NCBI GenBank assembly: GCA_003486675.1
Contig: DNGG01000589.1
Coordinates: forward strand, 25,958-33,450
DNA length: 7,493 nucleotides
DNA from: Cyanobacteria bacterium UBA11372
Lineage (GTDB): Bacteria; Cyanobacteriota; Cyanobacteriia; Cyanobacteriales; Aerosakkonemataceae
Direction of reading: 5' to 3'
This document shows, one piece after another, positions 1 through 6,101 of this stretch. The first letter of the stretch is position 1; each line of letters starts with the position of its first letter. A program made the translations under genes and the position numbers. The notes beneath the pieces were generated by a model that made no database searches, had not been told where the DNA came from, and saw only the letters and a list, made by a program, of their open reading frames with translations.

Positions 1-372
1 ACCGCTGAGATTAGCATTCCGCAAGTCTGCTTCGATTAAATTGGCATCGAGTAAGTTTGCCAAAGTTAGATTGGCACTGCGTATATCTGCACGCTGGAGG
101 CAGGCACCGTGCAAATCTGCATCGCGCAGGTTAGCACCCATTAAAGCAGCTTGATTTAAATTTGCACCGCTCAACCTAGAACCAATTAAATTGGCTCTTA
201 CCAGATTGGCGCGATTGAGAAATGCCAAAACTAAGTTAGCATTTTGTAAGTTGGCTTCTCTTAAATTTATGCCAATCAAGTCGGCTCCAAATAAATTGAT
301 CCGACCCAGGTTAGCACCGCTAAAGTTGGTTTCGCCCGCTGCGTATAGCCTTAAAAGTTCATTCGCATCCAT
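1..372 (-). CDS. Pentapeptide-repeat protein, C-terminus cut off by the left edge
   Basis: The minus frame opens with ATG at 372-370 and stays open to base 1, giving 124 residues with no stop, so the 3' end lies outside the window. After an 18-residue leader (MDANELLRLYAAGETNFS) come 21 uninterrupted pentads of the A(N/D)LXX type, residues 19-123, for example GANLG, GADLI, EANLQ, DADLH, EADLR. Such repeats fold into a right-handed quadrilateral beta-helix, and the leader resembles the N-terminus of many cyanobacterial family members. No enzyme domain or signal peptide is visible in the part seen. The function cannot be read from the repeats: known members range from gyrase-protecting proteins to proteins of unknown role. 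It starts 35 bases after the stop of the 408-1133 gene on the same strand, so co-transcription is likely. The ribosome site is weak. Confidence 0.93.
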   Translation of the reverse strand, partial: MDANELLRLYAAGETNFSGANLGRINLFGADLIGINLREANLQNANLVLAFLNRANLVRANLIGSRLSGANLNQAALMGANLRDADLHGACLQRADIRSANLTLANLLDANLIEADLRNANLSG

Positions 373-407
373 TTTGATTCTTGTACCCTAACGATTGAAG
401 TTGATTT

Positions 408-1133
408 TTAACTGGCTTTTAAAGAAGGGTAAAAAGGCTTCAAGGCTCGAATAATTACACTGGCTGCTTGATTGAATTGAGCCTTATCCTCAAGACATTT
501 TGCCGTACTATTTAGTTGAAATTCTAGCTCGGTAATCGTTTCGCAAGCCCGAAACAGCCGCAAAATCAAGTCATCCAGTTCTTGGTTTTTGATAGCTAAC
601 CAATCTTGTTGGCTAAAATCAAACAACTTGCCATCAACTGTAGAAAAGACAAGTATCTTAGCCAAAAGCGGGTTAGTATACTTCATTATTTCCTGTCGCA
701 AATCAAACGGATCGTACTGACGTTTTGGTTCGTTTAGCTGCAATTCTGGTTCGATTGATGTCGGTTTTTGCAGAGGATAATATGCAGTTGAAACGGTATT
801 ATAAAGTCGGTTGGATTTGACTAGCGTTGATTCTTCGGTATCCGGGTATATTTTCCCCAATTCGCTGATGATTGCGTTAGCCACTAAGGAATATTCTGCT
901 TGTTTGTTTAGTTGTTTGACTACGCTGTTGAGCGCGACAGTTAGGTGTTCTATCGTTGGGCTTAAATCGAGTAATTCTTTTAGTAAATCTTTTAAACTCA
1001 ACTGCGCCAGCATCTCTGGGTCATTTTCCCAAGCTTTTTTACAAGCGCAATAAATTAGCTTTTTCATGCGCGTTAAATTTTCATGGTGTTCTAAGTTTTG
1101 AACAACTTGATCGAGAGTAGAATTAGCTTCCAT
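408..1133 (-). CDS. Unknown helical protein with two copies of a ~51-residue repeat
   Basis: The 241-residue protein starts with ATG at 1133-1131, and an AAGAGG ribosome site lies six bases upstream (1139-1144). I do not recognise the family. It is charged, soluble-looking and predicted largely helical, with no signal peptide, membrane segment or known catalytic motif. Residues 47-97 and 186-236 align without a gap, with 19 of 51 identities by hand. Shared positions include LxDL near the start, TI, the LNS triplet, AxxII and a terminal YP. The region before each copy (about 20-46 and 155-185) may also correspond, with a short insertion in the second. A polar linker at about 98-145 joins the halves. 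It lies just upstream of the pentapeptide-repeat gene and may be its operon partner. The coding call is firm; no function is proposed. Confidence 0.85.
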   Translation of the reverse strand: MEANSTLDQVVQNLEHHENLTRMKKLIYCACKKAWENDPEMLAQLSLKDLLKELLDLSPTIEHLTVALNSVVKQLNKQAEYSLVANAIISELGKIYPDTEESTLVKSNRLYNTVSTAYYPLQKPTSIEPELQLNEPKRQYDPFDLRQEIMKYTNPLLAKILVFSTVDGKLFDFSQQDWLAIKNQELDDLILRLFRACETITELEFQLNSTAKCLEDKAQFNQAASVIIRALKPFYPSLKAS

Positions 1134-1475
1134 TGTTGCCTCTTAAGGGAATTGAAGCAGAAAATATCAAAGGTTGTGAGTTGCTCTTAAGCAAGCTCAT
1201 CCTTAGAAAATTGCACGGCGTGTGGTTAGTCTATCGCTCAAAGGCGGCACTTTTTTTTCGTTCCAGAGAAAGTATGACCATATTCTAAGACGAGATCGAG
1301 ACTCAAGCTAGGGGTGGATGCACCCTCGCGCTTTGCTAAACGACACCCGCAGTAATTATACAAATAAATAAATAATTAGCATCTATCTGGAGAGATATTT
1401 TGCTCTACCTTTAGGTATACTTGGCAGAAAGGCGATCGCGCTAACCGTTCAAACTCACGCCAGGAGAAGCCAAGG
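1134..1475. other. Gap between divergent genes
   Basis: These 342 bases separate the starts of the minus-strand 408-1133 gene and the plus-strand 1476-1814 gene, so promoters for both should lie here. The only clear elements are the AAGAGG ribosome site for the left gene (1139-1144), the AGGAG site for the right gene (1462-1466), a run of eight T (1251-1258) and a HIP1 octamer (1432-1439). I see no convincing -35/-10 pair, RNA gene, riboswitch or well-formed hairpin. Confidence 0.6.
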
Positions 1476-1814
1476 ATGACCGCTATGGAATTAGAACAAC
1501 AAGTCACGAAAGTAGCAATGGCGATGATGACCCGCAATAGGTACATCGCGGGAGATATCATTGCTAATTTGAAAAGCCAGATGGCACTCGAAGATGTAGC
1601 AGGTATAGTACTGATCTCCCTAGAACGGTTACTCTGGTTTGAGACAGAGCTAGTGTGGTGTATAGAAAATCTGATTCCGATCGATGTGCGGCAAGAAATC
1701 AAAAGAATCATCTCATTTGCGACATACAAGCATTGTATAGACAAAGGCTTAGTACCGGGGAAAGATTTTAGCATCGATGCTACTGGGAAACTGCTACGCA
1801 ACGGCATCCTGTAG
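1476..1814 (+). CDS. Small hypothetical protein, 112 residues
   Basis: The ATG at 1476 is preceded by AGGAG at 1462-1466 with a nine-base spacer, a good ribosome site. A second ATG three codons on (1485) is a possible alternative. The protein is mostly helical-looking, with an amphipathic middle (about residues 35-85), no signal peptide or membrane segment, and a basic, glycine-containing tail (GLVPGKDFSIDATGKLL). I do not recognise it and see no catalytic motif. A longer minus-strand reading frame overlaps it. I prefer the plus strand because it has a ribosome site and a balanced composition, and because it leads in the same direction into the lipid kinase 55 bases downstream. A shared transcript with that kinase is plausible but not shown. 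Confidence 0.68.
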   Translation: MTAMELEQQVTKVAMAMMTRNRYIAGDIIANLKSQMALEDVAGIVLISLERLLWFETELVWCIENLIPIDVRQEIKRIISFATYKHCIDKGLVPGKDFSIDATGKLLRNGIL

Positions 1815-1869
1815 CAATACCGTATGCAACACTGGGAATAAATATATGCCCAAGTGAGCGCCATAACTT

Positions 1870-2742
1870 ATGAAACAGCGGGCGTTGCTGTTGGTCAATC
1901 CCCATGCCAGAAAGGGAAGAGAAGCTCAAATGCAAGCAGTTGGACAATTGCAAGCATTAGGTTTTGAATCGATCCAAGAATCTGCCGAAAACCCGCAGTA
2001 TTTACCCGAAATCATCCGACAGTACCGGCACATGGTCGATCTCGTTATCATTAGCAGCGGTGATGGTACGGTGAATGCAGCGATTGAAGGTTTGTTAGAT
2101 ACCCAGTTACCTTTAGGAATTTTGCCATCTGGAACGGCTAATAATCTGGCACGCAGTTTGAAAATTCCGCCAAGTCTACCAGAAGCTTGTAAAATCGTGG
2201 CGGCTGGCAAAATCCGACGCATTGACTTAGGCTGGGTCAATGGTAAATACTTCTTCAATGTAGCTGGATTGGGATTAAGCGCCCAAATCAATCGCCGAGT
2301 GCCAAAAGCTTGGAAACGACGGTGGGGAGTGTTAGCCTATGCAGCAGTGGCGCTGCAAATCCTTTGGCAATCTCGACCTTTTGAAGCAGAAATTCGCTGG
2401 AATAATCGCTCAACTCAAGTTAAAACCTTTCAAATTACTGTATGTAACGGTCGCTACTACGGTAGCGGCTTGGTAGTAGCTGAAGATGCCGCAATCGATG
2501 ACCAAAGACTAGATTTGTATAGCGTTAAAACCCAGCAATGGTGGGAATTGCTCGCGCTGCTACCTGCGATTGTGCAAGGGAAAAAAGTCCCCGGCGTTCT
2601 GACGCTTCAAGGTAAAGAAATCAACATCTATACTAAGGAACCCGCCTGGATTGATACCGATGGCGAATTAACCACCACTACCCCGGCTCAATTCCGGGTT
2701 ATTCCCCAAGCTTTACCCGTTTTTGTGCCAGTGGAGCGATAG
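1870..2742 (+). CDS. YegS/DgkB-family lipid kinase (diacylglycerol kinase catalytic domain)
   Basis: The 290-residue length matches the soluble bacterial lipid kinases of the YegS/BmrU/DgkB family, which transfer phosphate from ATP to diacylglycerol or a related membrane lipid at the inner membrane face. Visible motifs, in order: the N-terminal strand and loop LLVNPHARKG (7-16); the nucleotide-binding SGDGT (63-67), where the usual first glycine is serine; GILPSGTANNLAR (83-95); a central beta-sandwich domain with GLGLSAQI (133-140); the acidic DDxxLD stretch (210-215) resembling the DgkB metal site; and DTDGE (262-266), whose DGE corresponds to the catalytic-base region of the family. The first residues look right for the family, though the ribosome site before the ATG is weak. 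Substrate cannot be told from sequence: diacylglycerol, another glycerolipid or a sphingoid lipid are all possible. It converges on fabH. Confidence 0.92.
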   Translation: MKQRALLLVNPHARKGREAQMQAVGQLQALGFESIQESAENPQYLPEIIRQYRHMVDLVIISSGDGTVNAAIEGLLDTQLPLGILPSGTANNLARSLKIPPSLPEACKIVAAGKIRRIDLGWVNGKYFFNVAGLGLSAQINRRVPKAWKRRWGVLAYAAVALQILWQSRPFEAEIRWNNRSTQVKTFQITVCNGRYYGSGLVVAEDAAIDDQRLDLYSVKTQQWWELLALLPAIVQGKKVPGVLTLQGKEINIYTKEPAWIDTDGELTTTTPAQFRVIPQALPVFVPVER

Positions 2743-2748
2743 GGTAAA

Positions 2749-2782
2749 GTAGGTTGGGTTTCGTAACCTCAACCCAACCTAC
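2749..2782. repeat. 12-bp-stem hairpin between convergent genes, likely dispersed cyanobacterial repeat
   Basis: GTAGGTTGGGTT (2749-2760) and its exact reverse complement AACCCAACCTAC (2771-2782) flank a 10-base loop. The hairpin begins six bases after the lipid-kinase stop and ends 21 bases before the fabH stop, so it could end or insulate transcription from both sides. There is no long T-run on either strand directly after the stem, so it is not a textbook intrinsic terminator. From memory, very similar GGTTGGGTT...AACCCAACC elements are scattered through many cyanobacterial genomes as small non-coding repeats, which would explain the perfect stem. Confidence 0.75.
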
Positions 2783-2803
2783 GAAAATTCAATTCTTCAA
2801 TTC

Positions 2804-3790
2804 TCACCTTCCCCATTGGAAAATTGCTGCACCCCAAGTGAGTCCGGCACCAAAACCTGAAGTGACAATTGTGTCCCCTGGTTTAATTTTTCCTTGTCTT
2901 ACTTGTTCATCCAAAGCGAGGGGAATCGAGGCGGCGGAAGTATTGCCGTAGTGAGCAAGATTGCTGATAACTTTTTCGGGGGGTATTTTGAGACGATGTG
3001 CGATCGCATCCAATATCCGTTGATTCGCTTGATGCAGCAACAACCAGTCTACCCCCTCTACGCTTAAATTTGCCCGATATAAAGCTTTTTCTATCACTTC
3101 GGGAACTTTCTGCACGGCAAAGCGATACACTTCCTGACCGTTCATGGTGACGGGGTGATAGGTTCCCTGGCTAATTGTTGCGCCTTCAAATAATTCTTTT
3201 GCCTCTCCTTGGTAAGCGATATTGAGGCTATTATTTTGCCTGCCATCGCTGCGGAGTTCAAAACCAAGCCAGCGATCTTGTTTGTTCGCCTGAAGCACTA
3301 CAGCACCCGCTCCATCGCCGAATAATACACACGTGCTACGGTCTGACCAATCTACCCAGCGGGAGAGCATATCCGCGCCAATTAATAATATATTTTGATA
3401 AACGCCGGTTCTGATATATTGTGCTGCGGTCACCAAACCAAAAACAAATCCCGAACAAGCGGCGGTGAGATCAAAAGCAACGGCACGATTTGCTCCTAAT
3501 TCTGCCTGAACTTGACAAGCGCTGCCAAATAAGTCATCGGCGCTAGATGTTGCCAGAATAATTAAATCAATATCGATTGGCATAATGCCTGCCATGGCGA
3601 TCGCATTTTGTGCTGCCATCGTTGCGATCGCGCTTAAACTGGTTTGAGGATCTGCCAATCGTCGCTCAAGAATCCCAGTGCGCGAAGCAATCCATTCATC
3701 TGAAGTTTCTACCAGCTCTGAGAGCATATGATTATCTACAGCCAGCGTTGGCGTAGCCGAACCACTGCCTGTAATGGCAATTCCTGTCAT
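2804..3790 (-). CDS. fabH: 3-oxoacyl-ACP synthase III (KAS III)
   Basis: FabH condenses an acyl-CoA primer, normally acetyl-CoA, with malonyl-ACP to begin type II fatty-acid synthesis in the cytoplasm. The 328-residue protein is full length and carries the Cys-His-Asn triad: C112 in TAACSGF, H253 in LLHQANQRIL and N283 in HYGNTSAAS. Other family signatures are SDEWIASRTGI (30-40), the glycine-rich GDGAGAVVL (158-166) and the C-terminal SGFGAGLTWGA (311-321). The ATG at 3790-3788 has AAGGA at 3800-3804 with a nine-base spacer. In several cyanobacteria fabH lies between plsX and fabD. Here it follows a YqeG phosphatase gene across a 178-base gap and is followed by a convergent lipid kinase, so it is outside that cluster. 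It could be the main copy or a paralogue. Confidence 0.95.
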   Translation of the reverse strand: MTGIAITGSGSATPTLAVDNHMLSELVETSDEWIASRTGILERRLADPQTSLSAIATMAAQNAIAMAGIMPIDIDLIILATSSADDLFGSACQVQAELGANRAVAFDLTAACSGFVFGLVTAAQYIRTGVYQNILLIGADMLSRWVDWSDRSTCVLFGDGAGAVVLQANKQDRWLGFELRSDGRQNNSLNIAYQGEAKELFEGATISQGTYHPVTMNGQEVYRFAVQKVPEVIEKALYRANLSVEGVDWLLLHQANQRILDAIAHRLKIPPEKVISNLAHYGNTSAASIPLALDEQVRQGKIKPGDTIVTSGFGAGLTWGAAIFQWGR

Positions 3791-3906
3791 CTGTATTTTT
3801 CCTTTTAAATTACTTAGTTTGTTGACCTATTCAACCTGGTTTCTTATTCAAACTCCTATAAATCATTTCTGGAATAATCCCTTAATCTTGAACAGGGTTT
3901 CTTAGG

Positions 3907-3921
3907 CAATTACCCATTACC
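3907..3921. repeat. Second copy of the ATTACC-type repeat
   Basis: CAATTACCCATTACC here is identical to 5716-5730. It immediately precedes the HIP1-centred palindrome, and a further CCATTACC follows at 3951-3958, so the palindrome is bracketed by ATTACC units. Confidence 0.65.
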
Positions 3922-3923
3922 CT

Positions 3924-3950
3924 CGTTTCCCAGGCGATCGCCTGGGAACG
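3924..3950. repeat. Palindrome of 22 perfect bases centred on a HIP1 octamer
   Basis: Bases 3927-3948 form a perfect 22-base palindrome (11 bp per arm) whose middle eight bases are GCGATCGC. A one-base bulge (T3926) then allows two more outer pairs (3924-3925 with 3949-3950). It lies just downstream of the yqeG-like stop, in the gap before fabH. The arms CCCAGG/CCTGGG with outer TT/AA resemble a short intergenic repeat that I recall from filamentous cyanobacteria. No T-run follows on either strand, so a simple terminator role is not supported. Confidence 0.75.
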
Positions 3951-3968
3951 CCATTACCTCACAAATCC

Positions 3969-4523
3969 TTACTTATATTCAGAAGCATCAAAGCTCCAGA
4001 GATCGTCCCGATCGGGATAAGGAGTTTGCACCCAGCGGCCTAAAATTTTCTCCCACCAAAGAGGCGGATGAGGTAAACTGGCTACCTGGATACAGAAGTG
4101 TCCTGAAATCCAAGCTCCCAGCACATCTGTATGGAAGCTATCGCCAATAACCACAATTTGTTTAGATTTTAGCTGCATATGACCCTTTGCTTTATAAAAG
4201 GCAAATGGAAAGGGCTTGCGAGCCGGGTTAATCGCTGGCATATTGAGACGATGGGACCAATATTTTACCCGATATCGGCGCTTACCATTGGATAGTATGA
4301 CAAATTTAAACCCTTTTAATTGGGCAAGTTTTATCCAATCTTCCCCGCCGGGAGACAAGTAGCAGTCGTCTTCAGAAACAAGGGTATTATCTAAATCCAG
4401 GATTATCCCTTGAATGCCGCAGGCTTTCAGTAAATCCAAATCTATGGAAGCAAGGCGAAGAAACCGCTTTGGTAACTTATATTTCCCCTGCTTATTCAAG
4501 GGATTATTTAAAGGGTTTTGCAA
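3969..4523 (-). CDS. YqeG-family HAD phosphatase (subfamily IIIA), TTG start
   Basis: This cytosolic HAD-superfamily hydrolase has 184 residues, the usual size for YqeG. The four HAD motifs are present: motif I DLDNT (43-47, nucleophile D43 and acid/base D45), motif II SN (78-79), motif III KP (103-104) and motif IV GDSFHTD (127-133). The family includes the Gep4/PGPP1 enzymes that remove phosphate from phosphatidylglycerophosphate to give phosphatidylglycerol, a thylakoid lipid, so that reaction is a reasonable proposal but not proven here. The start is TTG at 4523-4521: an almost perfect AAGGAGG sits nine bases upstream, no ATG occurs upstream before the stop, and the first internal Met is at residue 95, after motif II. 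It begins 44 bases after the UbiA-like gene and probably shares its transcript. A role on polyprenyl-phospho-pentose phosphate is an alternative suggested only by position. Confidence 0.9.
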   Translation of the reverse strand: MQNPLNNPLNKQGKYKLPKRFLRLASIDLDLLKACGIQGIILDLDNTLVSEDDCYLSPGGEDWIKLAQLKGFKFVILSNGKRRYRVKYWSHRLNMPAINPARKPFPFAFYKAKGHMQLKSKQIVVIGDSFHTDVLGAWISGHFCIQVASLPHPPLWWEKILGRWVQTPYPDRDDLWSFDASEYK

Positions 4524-4532
4524 TTGAGTTTT

Positions 4533-4539
4533 CCTCCTT
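4533..4539 (-). promoter_or_regulatory. Strong ribosome binding site fixing the TTG start of the YqeG-like gene
   Basis: Read on the minus strand the site is AAGGAGG, followed by a nine-base spacer (4532-4524) and then TTG at 4523. It is the strongest Shine-Dalgarno site in the window and is the main reason to accept the non-ATG start. Confidence 0.85.
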
Positions 4540-4567
4540 TTTAGGTCAACGCAAACCAGTGAGAATA

Positions 4568-5509
4568 TTATTTAATTACACCTTGTTGTTTGAGTGCTAA
4601 AATCGCAAACACTGTCAAAAGCCAGCATAAAACTGTGAGCAAAATTGGCCGATCTTTGAGCAAAACCTCCTCTGGTCGTTCCGTGACGCCTCCAGCTCCA
4701 TGCTCGCCAGCGCTGCGGCGTTCGATTTCCTGGGGATCGCTGAGTAACTGGTAGCGGAAAACACCGTACAATACAAACGGTAGGGTGACGAGCATCCAAG
4801 GAGTGGTAGCGCCAGAAACCGCAGGTCCAGAACTCCAAAGTGCATAAGTCATGATAGTCCCAGTGGTAATGACGCTTTCCATTCGCGATAGCAAGGGTAG
4901 GGAATAGCGTTTGAGGACAGCACGGGTTTTACCACCTTTGACGGCGATTAACCGTAGTTCGGCTTTGCGCTTTTCCACTCCCAAAAATAAAGCCAGCATT
5001 GCCGTACAAAGCAAAAACCAGGGAGACAGATAGATGCTGGTGGCGGCGGCGCCTGCGGCGGCGCGCAGAACAAATCCAGATGCGATCGCAATCACGTCCA
5101 GGATCGCAGTACGCTTGAGCCGTAGGTTATAGGCGACTTGTAGTAGCGCGTAACCCAGGATGGTTATTCCCAACCAAGGCGAGCGTAACAAGCCGATCCC
5201 AATCGAACCAGTCAACAAGATTGCTGCCATTGCGATCGCGGCTGGAATACTCACCTTCCCCGCTGCAATTGGGCGGTTACACTTGACCGGATGGCGACGA
5301 TCGGCTTCAACGTCTGCAATGTCATTGATCAGATAAAAACCACTAGAAGCAGCGCAAAATAATGCAAATGCCAGCAGACTACCCAACAATGAGTTTATGT
5401 TGATACTGTAAGCAAACAAAGGCGCCGCGAAGACAACTAAATTTTTTGTCCACTGGCGAGGTCTTAGAGCTTCTAGGTAAGGAAATCTCATGATTCTAGT
5501 TATTGTCAT
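4568..5509 (-). CDS. UbiA-superfamily enzyme, likely decaprenyl-phosphate phosphoribosyltransferase
   Basis: This integral membrane enzyme most resembles the mycobacterial Rv3806c type, which joins phosphoribosyl pyrophosphate to decaprenyl phosphate, the first step toward the arabinose donor decaprenyl-phospho-arabinose. Numbering from the 5509 start (313 residues), visible features are ALRPRQWTKN (14-23), the first Asp-rich motif NDIADVEAD (62-70) followed by RRHPVKCNRPIAAG (71-84), then YNLRLKRTAILD (127-138) with ASGFVLR (143-149), and PEEVLLKDRP (279-288) before the last membrane helix. The LRPRQW and NRPIAAG blocks separate this group from menaquinone, chlorophyll and heme prenyltransferases. 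The ATG at 5509 is chosen because an upstream in-frame TTG (5530) has no ribosome site; another ATG at 5491 is possible and also leaves the first motif intact. Substrate chain length cannot be told from sequence. Confidence 0.85.
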   Translation of the reverse strand: MTITRIMRFPYLEALRPRQWTKNLVVFAAPLFAYSININSLLGSLLAFALFCAASSGFYLINDIADVEADRRHPVKCNRPIAAGKVSIPAAIAMAAILLTGSIGIGLLRSPWLGITILGYALLQVAYNLRLKRTAILDVIAIASGFVLRAAAGAAATSIYLSPWFLLCTAMLALFLGVEKRKAELRLIAVKGGKTRAVLKRYSLPLLSRMESVITTGTIMTYALWSSGPAVSGATTPWMLVTLPFVLYGVFRYQLLSDPQEIERRSAGEHGAGGVTERPEEVLLKDRPILLTVLCWLLTVFAILALKQQGVIK

Positions 5510-5530
5510 AAGTTCAGCTTCACGAGCCAA

Positions 5531-5702
5531 TTTAAATTACTAAATCACCATACCATTTGCTTATTCTGGCATGGATTTCAGACCAGGTTATAGGTTATTC
5601 TTCCTTTTAAATCCCTCATTTTCTTTGCCTATTACCCTGGGTTTTTAATATTCTCATTCTTTTCGTTAATCATTCCTTCATTTTCAACATGTTTTCTTAA
5701 CC
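5531..5702. other. Gap upstream of the UbiA-like gene
   Basis: Between the start region of the UbiA-like gene and the heptanucleotide repeat there is AT-rich, non-coding sequence. A promoter for the UbiA-yqeG pair could lie here, but I see no -35/-10 pair strong enough to name and no hairpin with a T-run. Confidence 0.5.
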
Positions 5703-5737
5703 TATTACCAATTACCAATTACCCATTACCGATTCCC
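5703..5737. repeat. Short tandem heptanucleotide repeat, five units of NATTACC
   Basis: Five successive heptamers read TATTACC, AATTACC, AATTACC, CATTACC and GATTCCC, the last degenerate. They end just before the stop of the 5741-6079 gene, in the gap ahead of the UbiA-like gene. The same 15 bases CAATTACCCATTACC occur at 3907-3921 and 5716-5730, so this is a repeat found in at least two gaps of the window. It fits the short tandemly repeated (STRR) class described in filamentous cyanobacteria. Confidence 0.75.
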
Positions 5738-5740
5738 CCT

Positions 5741-6079
5741 TTATACAATTTTGCCAAAACTGATGGCACAAATTCCGCTAATCACTAAACCTACACCCAT
5801 CCACTGTTGCACGGTCACTTGCTCCTTTAAAATATTGGCTCCTGCCAAAGTTGTGGCAATAATCGTTAAACCAAAAACCAACGGATAGGCAACCGATACG
5901 TTCAGCCTTTTTAAGATTAAAATATACGACACCGTACTGACAGCATAAGCTACAAGTCCCGCGAACACGTTGAAGTTTACCATTCCTTGACCAGAGCCAG
6001 ATTTCAGTAGAATCTGACCCACTGTATTCAGGACAACCGAGAATGGAATTAGAGCCATCAGAATTAATACGTTATTCAT
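5741..6079 (-). CDS. Four-helix SMR/DMT-family membrane protein, ArnE/ArnF-like
   Basis: The 112-residue protein is almost entirely hydrophobic with four membrane helices (about 4-24, 34-55, 60-82 and 90-110), the size and layout of small multidrug resistance proteins and of the ArnE/ArnF subunits that flip undecaprenyl-phospho-aminoarabinose in enterobacteria. Helix 1 carries NTVGQILLK (18-26); the GQxxxK pattern resembles ArnE. The glutamate that drug-exporting SMR proteins need in helix 1 (E14 of EmrE) is replaced here by N18 in my hand alignment, which argues against a classical drug/proton antiporter. AYPLVFGLT (64-72) and LKEQVTVQQWMG (83-94) are typical of the superfamily. The ATG has AAGAGG upstream with a five-base spacer (6085-6090). 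It starts 22 bases after the GT-C-like gene, so the two very likely share a transcript. Lipid-sugar translocation is an inference. Confidence 0.85.
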   Translation of the reverse strand: MNNVLILMALIPFSVVLNTVGQILLKSGSGQGMVNFNVFAGLVAYAVSTVSYILILKRLNVSVAYPLVFGLTIIATTLAGANILKEQVTVQQWMGVGLVISGICAISFGKIV

Positions 6080-6101
6080 CTCAACCTCTTACTTACATTA
6101 A

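Noticed and set aside
191..391. Plus-strand open frame of 66 residues
   Set aside because: It is antisense to the pentapeptide-repeat gene, and its regular Leu/Lys/Ala pattern simply mirrors the 15-base repeat.
811..1053. Plus-strand open frame of 80 residues
   Set aside because: It lies wholly antisense within the 408-1133 gene, with no ribosome site and Ser/Cys-rich composition.
1251..1258. Run of eight T as an intrinsic terminator
   Set aside because: No stable GC-rich stem precedes it, and it lies upstream of both flanking genes, not after one.
1376..1864. Minus-strand open frame of 162 residues
   Set aside because: It overlaps the 1476-1814 plus-strand gene entirely, is rich in Cys, Ser and Arg in a pattern typical of antisense frames, and lacks a ribosome site.
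1926..2291. Minus-strand open frame of 121 residues
   Set aside because: It is antisense to the lipid kinase, whose conserved motifs fix the plus-strand reading.
4572..4845. Two minus-strand frames of 76 and 88 residues
   Set aside because: They are out-of-frame shadows inside the UbiA-like gene, rich in Trp, Arg and Cys, with no family features.
5041..5072. GGCGGCGGCGCC-rich stretch as a repeat or regulatory site
   Set aside because: It is in frame in the UbiA-like gene and encodes an alanine-rich membrane segment (RAAAGAAAT), which explains the bias.
5510..5530. TTG at 5530 as start of the UbiA-like gene
   Set aside because: It has no ribosome site and adds seven residues ahead of an ATG; homologues, as I recall them, begin shortly before the LRPRQW block.
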